Part shown: piece after piece, positions 10,691 through 21,001 of the stretch
Layout: each line of letters begins with the position of its first letter
Position numbering within the stretch: position 1 is the stretch's first letter
Source: Spirometra erinaceieuropaei
Lineage: Eukaryota; Platyhelminthes; Cestoda; Diphyllobothriidea; Diphyllobothriidae
Length of the DNA stretch: 64,000 nt
Assembly (NCBI GenBank): GCA_902702965.1
Contig: CACRXP010000019.1
Coordinates: forward strand, 18,525-82,524
Reading direction: 5' to 3'
Made by a program: the position numbers and the translations under genes
The notes under the pieces: generated by a model
Seen by the model: only the letters and a program-made list of their open reading frames with translations
What the model was told of the DNA's origin: nothing
Databases searched by the model: none

Positions 10691-11350
10691 GTCAGTCCGC
10701 GCCCGAGACGTTAGTTGCCGCAATTTCATCATCCGTGTTGGATGTTGACGTGAGGATCACTCGGCAACTTGGTCCGCTGTCACCAGGATAGTTGAGTGCC
10801 CGCGCCCTCCATACGTGATTGATTCCACTTCTCAGGGAAATTCTCATCGCCGGATATGGTGCCGGGAGGTCATTGCGCTTGCTGATGGATTGCGGGCCCG
10901 AAAACCACGATTCGAGCAGCCAGCGGCTCACGAGGTTGTCAGTTTTTGCGAGCATTTCGGTCTCTTGAAACTTAAAAAATATGGCCGGGTTCTGTGGAAT
11001 GAGCTGCCACCGGAAAGCTGGCGTCTTTCCTCCTCCTCACCGCTGCTGCGTGCTCAATCATGCGCGTCCGGAGTAATCTCCCAGTTTATCCGAAGTAGTC
11101 GTTCTGTCCGCAGCTGCACCAGATCCAGCAAACAACTCCAGACGTCTTCTGTCGTGGCAGCGGGCCTTCCTGCCTCGTGACTTGGCGCTTGATGGTTGCT
11201 TCCGGCCTGTCTACAACCCCCACTCCAAGTGGAGTGAAAAAGCGACAAACGACTTCTGAGACGTCCTTCACGTACGGACGCGCTCGCAAAAATTTGGGGT
11301 CGGTTGGATTTGGTCTCTGGTTTCGCCTGCGTAAGCATTGGTTTGGTTTC
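10691..11350 (-). pseudogene. PLE copy 3: linker and GIY-YIG endonuclease relic
   Basis: Read right to left. ARPYVKDVSEVVCRFFTPLG and VDRPEATIKRQVTRQEGPLP form the linker. SGVVCWIWCSCGQNDYFG is followed by a stop where Glu is expected, and then by TGRLLRTRMIEHAAAVRR, the GIY-YIG core. After frameshifts come ESWFSGPQSISKRNDLPAPY and the C-terminal tail. It is of the same subfamily as copies 2 and 5. The RT domain is missing, so the copy is 5'-truncated. Its truncated 5' side abuts an R1 repeat fragment (11,352-11,440), and a second ribozyme relic in the same orientation lies at 11,782-11,816. This is the only copy in the window whose second terminal piece is direct rather than inverted. Confidence 0.78.
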
Positions 11351-11351
11351 T

Positions 11352-11440
11352 GCATATCTCACTATAAATCAAATCAGGCGCAAGTCACTGTGCCTGCCTA
11401 ACTTTGCCGTGGAGCACGCGGTGGACAACGAAATTTTATT
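11352..11440 (-). repeat. Dispersed repeat R1, short fragment
   Basis: The minus strand reads GTCCACCGCGTGCTCCACGG, CAGGCACAGTGACTTGCGCC, then a TTTATAGTGAGAT block. It matches the opening of the R1 copies at 48.84 and 61.17 kb. It directly adjoins the 5' end of PLE copy 3, suggesting that the PLE inserted into an R1 copy or was fused to one. Confidence 0.7.
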
Positions 11441-11744
11441 AGTTAAAATAATCTGTAAAGAGTGTGTTCTACCTCTTATTGGTCTCATTATCAACTCACA
11501 GGGTTGTGGTTTCTAAACTGACTGAAGCGTGGACTTCGAGCGGCTGTCTTTTTCCAACTCTTTTTGCTGAAACATGTTTACTTGGACGAAATTATTCCCT
11601 ATTTGAGTTTAATTAGCCCAGGAAACATCTCTGTAATGCATTGCACACACTCCAAATAAATCCGTTACTGGGCGCAACATGCTTCTATCTACCGTTACCG
11701 CACTCACCTTAGTAAATAACATCCATAGCATACATAAAGTCATT
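11441..11744. other. Anonymous stretch between PLE copy 3 and the second ribozyme relic
   Basis: About 300 AT-rich bases with no recognisable coding or repeat content. Confidence 0.4.
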
Positions 11745-11840
11745 AAAAGACGATGCGATCATTGGAAGAAGAAGTTTATTGGCCTGACGCTTCGGATTTT
11801 CATTTGAACCAGAGACAGTCGCAGACAAGCCCAACTAAAG
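11745..11840 (-). mobile_element. PLE terminal-repeat relic upstream of copy 3
   Basis: Shares GATGCGATCA, GAAGAAGAAGTTTATTG and CCTGACGC...TCGGAT with the 3' end of copy 3 at 10,480-10,560, in the same orientation. It therefore looks like the upstream pseudo-LTR of copy 3. Its ribozyme (11,782-11,816) lacks most of the CTGATGA box and has GAAG for GAAA, so it is dead. Confidence 0.6.
11782..11816 (-). ncRNA. PLE hammerhead ribozyme, deleted core
   Basis: The minus strand reads GTCT, CTG, then GTTC, with ATGATG missing. A stem II (GGTTC/GAATCC-like) follows, then GAAG, CGTC and AGGC. The flanks match the family but the catalytic box is deleted. Confidence 0.55.
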
Positions 11841-14609
11841 CGTGCCACGAGCCAGTGTGGTTCTTGTTTTCGTTCCAGCCATGGGGGCGCAGTTTTCGCA
11901 AATACTTTCTCAAACTACTTTTTTGGGCTATCAGTGCCTTTTAAGGTATTTGCACCGACCTTCTTCGTTATGGACGGCTAGAAGAAACGGATGATGACGC
12001 GGGAAAGAGGAGACAGGGAGGGATGAGCACTCTCAAAACACGGTCAGTCTGGCCTGAGGAAAGACTGGATGATGAAGGCGAAACGGTGAGAAACGACTAT
12101 CCTAGTTTCACTTTACGATCGATGCAGCCTTTTCGTCCTTCAGTGACTTAAAACGCGGAGTCCGTAGGATTCCGACGTATTCAATAACGACCGCAGGACT
12201 ATAAAATGAAAACTCTGTGGAATTTTATGTGGCCTAATGAGATACTGAAGCGTGTAGATACACACACACACACACGCACAAACGCGTACACAGACACCTA
12301 CCCGAAAAGTCCACGTCGGGAAGGCAACCGAAGAAAATGCCACACGAGGTGTGCTAACCGAAAAACAGTCCAAAGTACGTCAGCAGTATGGCGACAGCGC
12401 CACCTTTCAAAGCGCGTTGTACCCCGGAATTTTCGGCAGGCTGAAAACCCCGACGGTTTTTCGGCCTGTTTCGAGTCCCGTGCGGCTGACAGGTTTCTAA
12501 ACGATAATATGGAAGGGGGTTAAAGTGTGGGTGACCGAATGAACTAGAAGATAAGGCGTAAGATCCAGCGAGATGGAAATCAATGGGGGTCTCCACAGAA
12601 ATGATTGTCCTGAGTATAATTTTTTGCTTTTTGCGCAAATATCTGGAAGTATGTGCCGCCGAACCACTGTTTGCGTCTCAAACATACTGAATAAAAAACG
12701 GCCTCGCTTGTGAGTCGTAGTTGAGTCTCCAGCGACGGACTGCGGAAGCAGCAAAAACAGAGGAATGTCCAAAACTGGACTAATTTCAGTACGATGGAGA
12801 ACATGGGATCTTTCGGACAACAGTCGCATTAACTCTGGCTTTCTGACTCGTATAGGAGCCAATTCGACTAGCATATTTGTCTCCCTTCGTATTACCAATA
12901 CATTTAAAGGTATCAGTGAGTGGATGACAAGCTACGAACATCTGCAGAACTTGACGTGACGACTGGACAAAAAGTTACCAAATGAGCTAACTTGTCCACT
13001 GGCGCTTCAAACGTCAGAGTATTGAAGAGCGTCTACGCGAACATAACAGTTGTCAGTTAAAAGCGTGAACACTTTTAAGTATAACAATGGAATGGGCACA
13101 CACCAATTTACCTGAAATCTCAAATAAATCTGACTTCAGCTGCTGTTGGTGGTAAAATGTGTAATGGGTCGCCACCTGCTAGATACAACACTTAGCAAAA
13201 GGATCGTGACTGGAAAAAACGGCCGACATTGATACAACAGCTGCTGTGGGCTAATTCGACGGTCATTTTAGGCATTCCTACAATCGGAAGACTTAGTACT
13301 CCTGCCTGTGACGGCATTCGACATGATTGATGCAGCCGGCCCCGTGTTGCAAGCTCGCTGCATCATGAGTGACTGCCTACAGACTGCGACAGACTACTGA
13401 TCGAAGCTGAGTCAGCTGGCATACAATTCCCGCAGGCCGAAAGGCCAGATATGCGTTTTAAGTCAGTACTTACCACGTCCTTAGGAAACCGCCACGACAC
13501 CTTTGTAGCTGATACCGGGTTTTGGTAGTATAATACTGCGTAGAATCTCATCAGTGTAGAAAATAGACGAGCCTGTGTAAATATGATGGGCAGTTCACGT
13601 TAGTAACCCTACCTCGGCCAAATACTTTATCCTTACCGGTCTTTCCGACACTTCATGCAAATCGGTGTGTGCTCATTGTACTTTTATAGTTAAAAGTGGA
13701 CAGACTTTAACTAGCAGTTCTTGTGTCGCAGGAAGCAGTCTCGCAGTCGGAAATATGATACACCAATATCCTGTGTTTTGAAGCACTGGCGAACGAACTA
13801 GCTTATTTGATAACTTTTTTTCAGCCGTGACGCTAAATCCAGATGCTTTTCGTTTGCCATCCACGCGCTACCACCTTTGGAGCTACTGAATATACGAAAT
13901 GATGCGAATATGCATTATTCCGGCTAAGCTAGGCTGTGCGTACTGAATACAAGAGTGAGCGGTTTTTCATTGTCAGGCCCGAGTAAGATCCTCTGAATTA
14001 ATTTCACATATTGGGTCTCAAAAGAGAGTCCACACTTGATGCGAAAGAACCTCAAAAATATATCCGTTCATTTAGGAAGGATGACTTAAGTAGCTTAGGT
14101 GTGCTCGTGGGTGTTATGCTATCACAGTCAAAGAAGAGACTGCCAGTTCAAAACCTGAGTCGACACTTCCAGTCATGACATGAAAATGAATCTTGCATAT
14201 GCCGTTTTGTTGCTGAAAAGGAGAATGGGCCAAATCAAACCGATCCGCTAGCACTGATCGTTGAAGACAGCCGGAGAAGGCATAATGAAAACCGCTTAGA
14301 GTACAAACAGTATGACTGACAGGAGGTAAAAAGACCGGCTGGCAGTACCGAGTCATGAGCATATCGGATACGTACGACATTGGGATGGGAGAGCACCAAC
14401 CAAATAAACCGGCCATATTACTGATTTAAGAGAACAGTTAATAAGCCAAAATGACTCGTAAGAGCCCACCAAAATGTCAGGATAGTTCAGTAACCCTTGA
14501 TATTTGATGAAAAGCATGAACCAAGCCGACCAGACCCGGCGCCTAACAAGTAGCCATTCAGAAACGGCTATCGAGGTCGAATAAAAGAAGCCTAATCAAA
14601 GCTGAACCA
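11841..14609. other. Anonymous stretch with a short CA tract
   Basis: No gene or element is assignable. A short (CA)n tract sits at 12,260-12,276. Minus-strand open frames of 94-133 codons at 12.35-12.9 kb overlap one another in different frames and have no recognisable motif. GGATGATGAAGGCGAAACGG at about 12,067 resembles the end of a PLE ribozyme but has no stem II. Confidence 0.35.
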
Positions 14610-14702
14610 GACAAGTTATTTTCATCAATAGTAGTGAAAATCCGATTCCCAGGTGGCATATCAAAAGAAGAGTGGGCGTTCACCGGGAGGGGTTTATTTG
14701 GG

Positions 14703-14747
14703 ATCCGACGTTTCGGGTAGTTTACACGTCTACCCATCTTCAGGGAC
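14703..14747 (-). ncRNA. Minimal PLE hammerhead ribozyme, left arm
   Basis: The minus strand reads GTCC, CTGAAGA, stem II GGGTAG/CTACCC (6 bp, perfect), GAAA, CGTC, GGAT. The core fits CUGANGA...GAAA with cleavage after GTC. Stem I pairs GTCC with GGAT. The mirror copy at 16,233-16,277 is almost identical. Confidence 0.78.
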
Positions 14748-14775
14748 TGGGAGGTCCTGTGCACAGCACTCCTTA

Positions 14776-16068
14776 TTATGGCGCCCTTTGTCCAATGCGT
14801 GATCCGCCAATGCCGCCTGTGTGGCTGCATCCAACCCGCATGTCACCGTGACCTGAATCGCCCCCGTCGGCCGCGGTGATGACTGACGGCCCCGATTGTC
14901 CCGCGCCGTGACTGTCCCCCGCTAAGAAGGTTCGTAAAGTCAGATAAGGGGGAGGCAAATTGATGTGGCGGTTGACAGAGCGGTCGGTGGACATCCAGGC
15001 TTCTTGCACTTGCCTTGCTGTGTGATCGCTGCCTCGGCCCACATTCTCAACGGCGTCAAAGTTGAAGATGTGTCCCATTTGCGCGGCATGGGTTGCTACC
15101 TCCGACTTTGGGTCCAACCTTCGCACGGCCAACTTATGCTCGTGCATTCGCGTTTGCAGCCGTCGGCCGGTTTCCCCAACGTAGTTGCAACTTCCGTAGC
15201 TGCATTGAAGTCGGTAGACAACGACCGACATCTCCTGCTTAGGGATCGGATCTTTCGGCCGCATCACTTGCCGGCGGATTGTTGAGTCAGGCCTGTGGGC
15301 AACACCTATTCCGAGTGGCGCGAGTGATCTAGCCACGACTTCGGAGACCCCTTTAATGTACGGAATGCTCTGCCACGAGTTTGGCTGACTATGCTCCTCG
15401 TTCCGTTTCTTTGGCTGCCTCCGGCTTCGTTCAATGAATGCCCGCGGATAGCCATTGGCTCTGAAAAGTTCTCGGAGGAGCTTTATCTCATTCAGTTTGG
15501 CGGCTGGCGTGCTGCAATGAGTTTCCACCCGTCGTCGGTACAGCGTGCGGACACAGCTTCGTTTGTGTTGTGGCGGGTGGTTGCTGTTGTAGCTGAGAAT
15601 TTGCAGCGTGTTCGTCGGTTTTCTGTAGACCGACGTCGCTAGTTCGCCATTTGGTTGGCGGCAGACGAGAACATCCAAGAATGGAAGTTTGTCCTTGACT
15701 TCCTCTTCCATCGTGAACTGTAGATCGGGCATGATTGTGTTTAGTACTTCCGCATAGTAGTTGGTTTTATCCTGGTCTATGATCCCGAAGGTGTCATCAA
15801 CGTAGCGTGCCCAAAACTTGGGTTTGCACTCCTCGAATAGTCGTCTCTCGATTTTTTGGAGAACCGCCTCGGCAATGAGTCCGGAGATTGGTGAACCCAT
15901 CGGAGTGCCCTTGATCTGCTCGTACGTGGTCCCTTCGAAGGTAAAGAATGTCTTAAGGCAGTGTCCCATGAGTTCTATGAAGTCCTGAGCTGTGGGCTGG
16001 CCATCGCCCCCGTCGTAATTTTGACGTAGCAGGTCACTGACTTTACGAACCTTCTTAGCGGGGGACAA
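14776..16068 (-). CDS. 5'-truncated PLE reverse transcriptase-GIY-YIG endonuclease
   Basis: A 430-codon open frame opens right after an in-frame TGA, and the first codon is TTG, so this is a truncated internal frame rather than a true start. RT motif B (GTPMGSP, residues 54-60), motif C with the catalytic pair (YVDD, 89-92) and the thumb block LPFLDVLV (128-135) identify a Penelope-type telomerase-like RT. The linker NGYPRAFIERS (205-215) and PYIKGVSEVV (236-245) follows. The endonuclease core is VVYRLQC (283-289), CNYVGETG (294-301), RRLQTRMHEH (302-311), a His pair around 327-333 and the C-terminal EAW/NRHINLP block. RT fingers and motif A, with its catalytic Asp, are missing, so target-primed reverse transcription is impossible from this copy. 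The last 50 residues are translated from the arm that carries the ribozyme. Full-length relatives are roughly twice as long. Confidence 0.88.
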   Translation of the reverse strand: MSPAKKVRKVSDLLRQNYDGGDGQPTAQDFIELMGHCLKTFFTFEGTTYEQIKGTPMGSPISGLIAEAVLQKIERRLFEECKPKFWARYVDDTFGIIDQDKTNYYAEVLNTIMPDLQFTMEEEVKDKLPFLDVLVCRQPNGELATSVYRKPTNTLQILSYNSNHPPQHKRSCVRTLYRRRVETHCSTPAAKLNEIKLLRELFRANGYPRAFIERSRRQPKKRNEEHSQPNSWQSIPYIKGVSEVVARSLAPLGIGVAHRPDSTIRRQVMRPKDPIPKQEMSVVVYRLQCSYGSCNYVGETGRRLQTRMHEHKLAVRRLDPKSEVATHAAQMGHIFNFDAVENVGRGSDHTARQVQEAWMSTDRSVNRHINLPPPYLTLRTFLAGDSHGAGQSGPSVITAADGGDSGHGDMRVGCSHTGGIGGSRIGQRAP

Positions 16069-16319
16069 TCACGGCGCGGGACAATCGGGGCCGTCAGTCA
16101 TCACCGCGGCCGACGGGGGCGATTCAGGTCACGGTGACATGCGGGTTGGATGCAGCCACACAGGCGGCATTGGCGGATCACGCATTGGACAAAGGGCGCC
16201 ATAATAAGGAGTGCTGTGCACAGGACCTCCCAGTCCCTGAAGATGGGTAGACGTGTAAACTACCCGAAACGTCGGATCTCAAATAAATCCCTCCCGGTGA
16301 ACGCCCACTCTTCTTTTGA
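16038..16319 (+). repeat. Inverted 3'-end arm of PLE copy 4
   Basis: This is the reverse complement of 14,661-14,943, including the end of the coding frame, the 3' UTR, the ribozyme and the post-ribozyme segment. The junction with the truncated coding strand lies at about 16,038, where both sides share CTGACTTTACG, an 11-base microhomology. The arms differ by only a few bases in about 280. Confidence 0.85.
16233..16277 (+). ncRNA. Minimal PLE hammerhead ribozyme, right arm
   Basis: GTCC, CTGAAGA, stem II GGGTAG/CTACCC around an ACGTGTAAA loop, GAAA, CGTC, GGAT. All expected core bases are present. It is the plus-strand twin of the ribozyme at 14,703-14,747, so either strand's transcript through this locus contains one sense ribozyme and one antisense copy. 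Confidence 0.78.
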
Positions 16320-16330
16320 CAAGTTATTTT

Positions 16331-16860
16331 ATTTCCTCTTTCACTATGAGACTTACGCAACCTCAGATTCAGTAGAATTAATAATAACAATATTGTCTAA
16401 CCAAGTTCAAGTTTGTCTTCACGGCACCGCCAATAATTGCCGATAAAAGGCAGCTTGAGATTTGTTCTGGTAAATGATAACCTTCCCACTCGGGCGAGCT
16501 TTCACAGACCAAGATGAGCAACGTTCAGAACTCCCTTATGAAACGCAGCTCTACCGGGACGATATAAACGAAATGTTTTAGGAACTGAGACGTAACAATA
16601 TAGCCACCACATTTATGAAATGATCATGCCTTCTGTTAAAAATCACTATGGCAGTCAGAAAATAGGCGACACGTTGGCTCCCGTAAGATATTTCCCGTCA
16701 TCAAAAGAGAACCGGTTTTTTTCGTCCGGAAAATTATGACACCGGTCATATTAATAACGCTTAGCAACATAATAAACATCTAATTCCTAACGACGATAAC
16801 GTGATAGTCCGCACTTAAAGTCTTTCCTGGTGACATTCCTGGTGTTAAAGTCCAACAATA
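16331..16860. other. Anonymous AT-rich spacer
   Basis: Lies between PLE copy 4 and MITE A2. No feature was recognised, apart from the TA at 16,859-16,860 that forms the left flank of the MITE. Confidence 0.4.
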
Positions 16861-17770
16861 CGGTAGGTGACCGGTCTCAAGGAATGTAACCGAAATAGTG
16901 AAATGCGTTTTGGATTAGGAGGGATTATCTAAGTGGGGCTGTAACATTGATTATCATTCAGCATAAACCCATGATACTTCAGACATGGCAGGGTTCTGGC
17001 TTTTGGATGCACTTTTTCGAACTCTCTTGGCGACCGCGCTCAGCAAAAAATGACTACCTGAGTAGCATGCACTACTTCTATTTATTTTCGCAGCCGCTAT
17101 AAATTCAAATATAATTTGTAGAAAACATGTCTAAAAATATTCCCCCTAGTACTCATTTGGTAGCTAATAATTTCTGTAAATGCTATGCTCAAGGGAAGGG
17201 TGCACTTAAATATGAGATTTTGTTACGACCGTTTCATATGCATTCAAGCACGATCGTGTCCGCCCATATCAGTTGTAAAATTTTATGAGCCCTATATGGT
17301 ATCTTTCGAATAGTATGGAGGAAGGTATGACTCTCTCCGCACTGAAAGTATAAAGCTCGTAGACTAAAAGCCTAGACGCAAATGGAACGGTTAATCGGGC
17401 TCAAAAGTATTCGGGGATCGAAAAACGTTTTAAAACTCAAATATGTCCATACATTGGGTGAAACTATTGGATAAGTTATTTACTACCAGATAAGCACAAT
17501 AGAATATTTTTATGCATGCCTTCTAGAAACTGCATTCCAGTTTATGCGAGCATCGAAAATCAATGGAAATAGTGCAAAATACTAACGTAGCGATTTTTTA
17601 TCGGCGGCAGAAACAAAGTGCACTGAAAAGCCAGAATCCTAGGGCGTCCGAAATATTGTGGGATTCTGCCGCACGAGAATCGGTACTACAACCCCACTTA
17701 AGTAATCCTTCCTAGTCGAAAACGCATACCACAATTTAGGCTGACATTTAATGAGACCGGTTACAGACTG
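16861..17770 (+). mobile_element. Complete foldback MITE, copy A2
   Basis: The left end reads CGGTAGGTGACCGGTCTCAA. The reverse-complemented right end reads CAGTCTGTAACCGGTCTCAT. The two arms stay alignable for about 370 bp (ATGCGTTTT, AAGTGGGG, TTCTGGCTTTT, ATCGCTAC/ATGACTAC landmarks) around a short central region. TA lies immediately outside both ends (16,859-16,860 and 17,771-17,772). There is no transposase frame, so it is non-autonomous. TA duplications point to Tc1/mariner-type mobilisation. The unusually long TIRs and about 75 percent arm similarity mark an old foldback element. Other partial copies are at 1-472, 36,068-36,690, 39,328-39,956 and 40,485-41,094. Confidence 0.72.
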
Positions 17771-17772
17771 TA

Positions 17773-19863
17773 ATATGCCCTCAACAAACTAGGACTGTCG
17801 CGGGGAGTTCGAAGAGAGCTTGGTTCATGAGGTCCGGTTTTACGACTTCGCTTTTATTTAGCGCGGAAGCTTACAGAGAAACATTAAATTTGGATCAGAC
17901 TTTCTGAATGAGAAGACGTTATTATGCATTTTGTCAACCGTCTACTTATGACCCTAAAGTAAGGGGGGCAAGTTCCGTAACATGTGCTGGGATCTCTTCT
18001 AAGTCCGCGGTCGTGTCGTCGAAAGTTTAAATATATCATCATTGTGACATCCATACAGATACGAAGAGGTCGAATATAACAACTGAAGATGATTTCCCAA
18101 TGTCCCTAGGTATCAGCTGAAACAGGATGTGGGAGTAGTATGATTTACGCGAGGCGTGGTGAGTATACGCATAATTTGAATTAAATTGTCGGGTGGTAAC
18201 TTGCGCATGACGCTTACGAATCGCACTGCCCGGGACGTTCGGGTCACAGTACGCTTAAAAACTGACTTCTGTGGAAGACGAATGGGGTCATGCGTGAACA
18301 GCTGGTTTGGCGGTCAAAAGCAACCCGAAACTGTACGGGCGCCTTCATGTTGCGGACTTCGTGACAACAGGTCGACAGCCCACATCCAATGCATCCGCGG
18401 TCGAATTGTCATCAAACCAATGAGGCGATCTATCAGTATCCGAGATGACTTCCTTGAAGTCAATGGATAGCTGTTAGAACCTGATAACAACAGCAGCAGC
18501 CAACCAATCTAGATTGATTGGCCTCTATGAAGCCGAACTCGCTCGGTGTGCAAGATTCGTAAGGGCAATTTTACGATTTTGCAAATGTTTGAGACACTAC
18601 TTGTGGCCAGTTGTAAGGGATAGAGACGTTGCAGCGTCAATATGGAGACGAGAATCCGAAAAACGAGGACAGCTGACCTGGGACGGAAAAAGTCGACTCG
18701 TCCGTTTTGTCTGCAGCTCAGTCTAACAAACCGTCCGTTCCTGCTTAGGGCGACAGAAAACGAAGGGACTGTATACATCTAGCCACCATCGGTAGTTTTT
18801 GCTAAAACATTTGCGCAAAGGAAAAATGTGTGGAAAGAAACTCTGCATTACCTTTGACGCAATTTTTTCACGTTTACAGGATAAAATGTATTTTCTCCTA
18901 GAACGTCGGAAAATTATTCCTTGGTTCCAACCTTGATATCGACCCTTGAATTACACATTTTTCAGAGAACGGAGTCTATACTTGGTTAATAGTCTAATTA
19001 CGAAAGGATTTAGGTCGTTTGCTCATTCCTTTGTAGACTCAGCCCCCTCTTTGCAGTCATCTAAAGTGCAGAATCTTCTATATGTGGGTTTGTTTCGTGA
19101 CATGGGCTTGCGGCTGCTTAACGGCTGCAACCGCCGTATATGAGGCAGCTAGAATACTCATCGTACCATGGAGTTCAAATGACAGTACCTCAAGTGGTAC
19201 TTAAGAAAGCCAATGGCGCAACAGTGTGATTCGCAGCGAACCAAGAACAACGATAACAAAGTTTAATCCTGTCAGTATTCAGATACAGGCGCAGTCTTCC
19301 CTTAAAGTTTGTAGATTATTTGGTGATCTTATAGTTATTCATTTGTTACTCGAAAGTACCAAACCATTCAAATGTCCATGCTGCCCCCGTCCACACACCA
19401 TCCCGAATGCGAACGATGCAATCATCACGCGGCTAAAAGAAATTTTGCCATAGCAGACACATGCTGCTGCATGAAAATTTCAAATGTTCAGACACTGAGT
19501 AAGGAATGATTCGCTGCACGCGATCGGAACACTCCTGCGAGCAGAAATTTATTTATTCATCACCAATGAGTCCCTTGGAAACAGGTAAAGCTCGACACGC
19601 GATTCCGAGACAAGAAGCAGTCAAGTCTTTTTTATATCATCATTATTAAGCAGGATGGTTGCAATTCCGGTTTGTGTTCTCACACGATCGTTAGCCGAAT
19701 CAACTAGTGCGTTCTCTTTTGGGAATAAAGGCATGTTTCTGTACCAAGGTCCGAGCTGTTGACGACAAAATGTACGAAAAGGGGAGTATGCTCGAACGAA
19801 AAGATCTAATAGTGGGCTTAGACTGGCACGTAGCACAAACATCTGATCCATAAACCGAATGTT
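17773..19863. other. Anonymous stretch
   Basis: Open frames of 94 codons (18,186-18,470) and 89 codons (18,509-18,778) have no recognisable domain. No repeat partner was found in the window. Confidence 0.35.
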
Positions 19864-19925
19864 CCTTCTTCTTCTTCTTCTTCTTCTTCTTCTTCTTCTT
19901 CTTCTTCTTCTTTTTCTTCCTCTTC
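19864..19925 (+). repeat. (CTT)n microsatellite
   Basis: About 15 uninterrupted CTT units (19,865-19,911) are followed by an interrupted pyrimidine tail TTTTTCTTCCTCTTC. A minus-strand poly-lysine frame across it is an artefact of the repeat. Confidence 0.95.
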
Positions 19926-20800
19926 AAGGGCTTAATGTAGTGTTTTGTATAAATCTGTTGCTTACTCAAGAGGCCAGAGAACGCAAAGTTAGAGATAAAG
20001 AAGAACCTTAGGATGGAAGAAATTCGTTGGAAGAGTACGCTGGAGACCGACGAGATATTCTTCGGAAGTTGCCTTCGATGTTAAGATTATCACTAAGGAT
20101 ATTAGCCTTCGTAAGATAGACTGGGTTCCAGATATCTGCCAACCTAGATTCCAGCCCTACCATGATATTTGCAAGTTTTCAAACTGGTCTCAGCGTGTGC
20201 GCTCCTTAACAAGAGATGATCAGCTTTTAGATGAATACTTACAAATGAAATGGATCCTCTTCTTGTTGCTTTCAAAAAGGACCTCTTTGATGGTGACCAC
20301 GTATTAATTCATTGTTGCTTACCGCTTGCTATTTCATAAAAGTCCAGCACGATTCCAACTTGCTTAAATCACGATCGCGTGGATAATGACATACTAAATA
20401 AGTATATAAGATTAATGAATTGTTGCGGCTTTCTCTCCTGTAGTGGTGCAACCATTCTTCGCGACGTCATGTTCACTGTTTCGAAGGACTTCCTAGAGTT
20501 TGTGCTGCGTAGATATCCCAAGGTTAATTCTGCGGATCATCGTGCACAAAACCCCGTCTCTAACAAGAGACCTTGGAAGGATGATTTTGAATGAATTTTT
20601 TTATTTTTCTCTAGCTAATCAGCAGGAATTTTTGCCTGAACGATTCTGCGAAATTTGCCACTTGGATCAACGTCATCAAGGTCAAGGCGCGCAGCTCAAT
20701 TTCAAAGATATGTGAAGCTTTGCATTTACTTGGATATTCTTAAGCAATTTATGCATGTTTTTTTACTTGAGTCCCTTTTAAAAGTCGCCTTTCAATATAA
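19926..20800. other. Anonymous stretch upstream of the CR1-like element
   Basis: Weakly coding-like plus-strand segments (20,030-20,260 and 20,379-20,715, for example LRRYPKVNSADHRAQNPVSN) may be fragments of another retroelement or the 5' flank of the CR1-like unit. I cannot assign them. Confidence 0.3.
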
Positions 20801-21001
20801 GGCATAGTTTTCCAGTTTTGTTTGACAGTCTGGCAAAATAGTCGTATTTTGTAGAAAAACCTTTGCAGTGACTCCGTTCCCGACTATCTCTTTCTAGTTT
20901 TCGTAGTAAAATAACAGTATTACTTGCTATTCAGTGCGTATTTCTGTACGTTAGCAACGTTTTACTCCTTTTACTGTAACGAAAAACTTATCTTGTCTTT
21001 A

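Larger units (their letters stand above)
14610..16330 (-). mobile_element. PLE copy 4, foldback insertion with 13-bp target duplication
   Basis: The segment is bounded by identical 13-mers GACAAGTTATTTT at 14,610-14,622 and 16,318-16,330, a plausible target site duplication. Inside, the coding strand runs leftward. A region of about 280 bp (14,661-14,943) is repeated in inverted orientation at 16,038-16,319, so the 5'-truncated coding sequence is capped by an inverted copy of its own 3' end. Each arm carries a minimal hammerhead. A 38-bp segment (14,623-14,660) is present only at the left end. This matches the unequal 'tail' and the inverted terminal repeats reported for Penelope elements. 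The arms are nearly identical, so the insertion looks relatively young. Confidence 0.85.

Noticed and set aside
12060..12100. GGATGATGAAGGCGAAACGG as a PLE ribozyme
   Set aside because: There is no room for stem II and no CGTC. Similarity is limited to short boxes.
19700..19969. Poly-lysine open frame
   Set aside because: Translation of the CTT microsatellite on the opposite strand.
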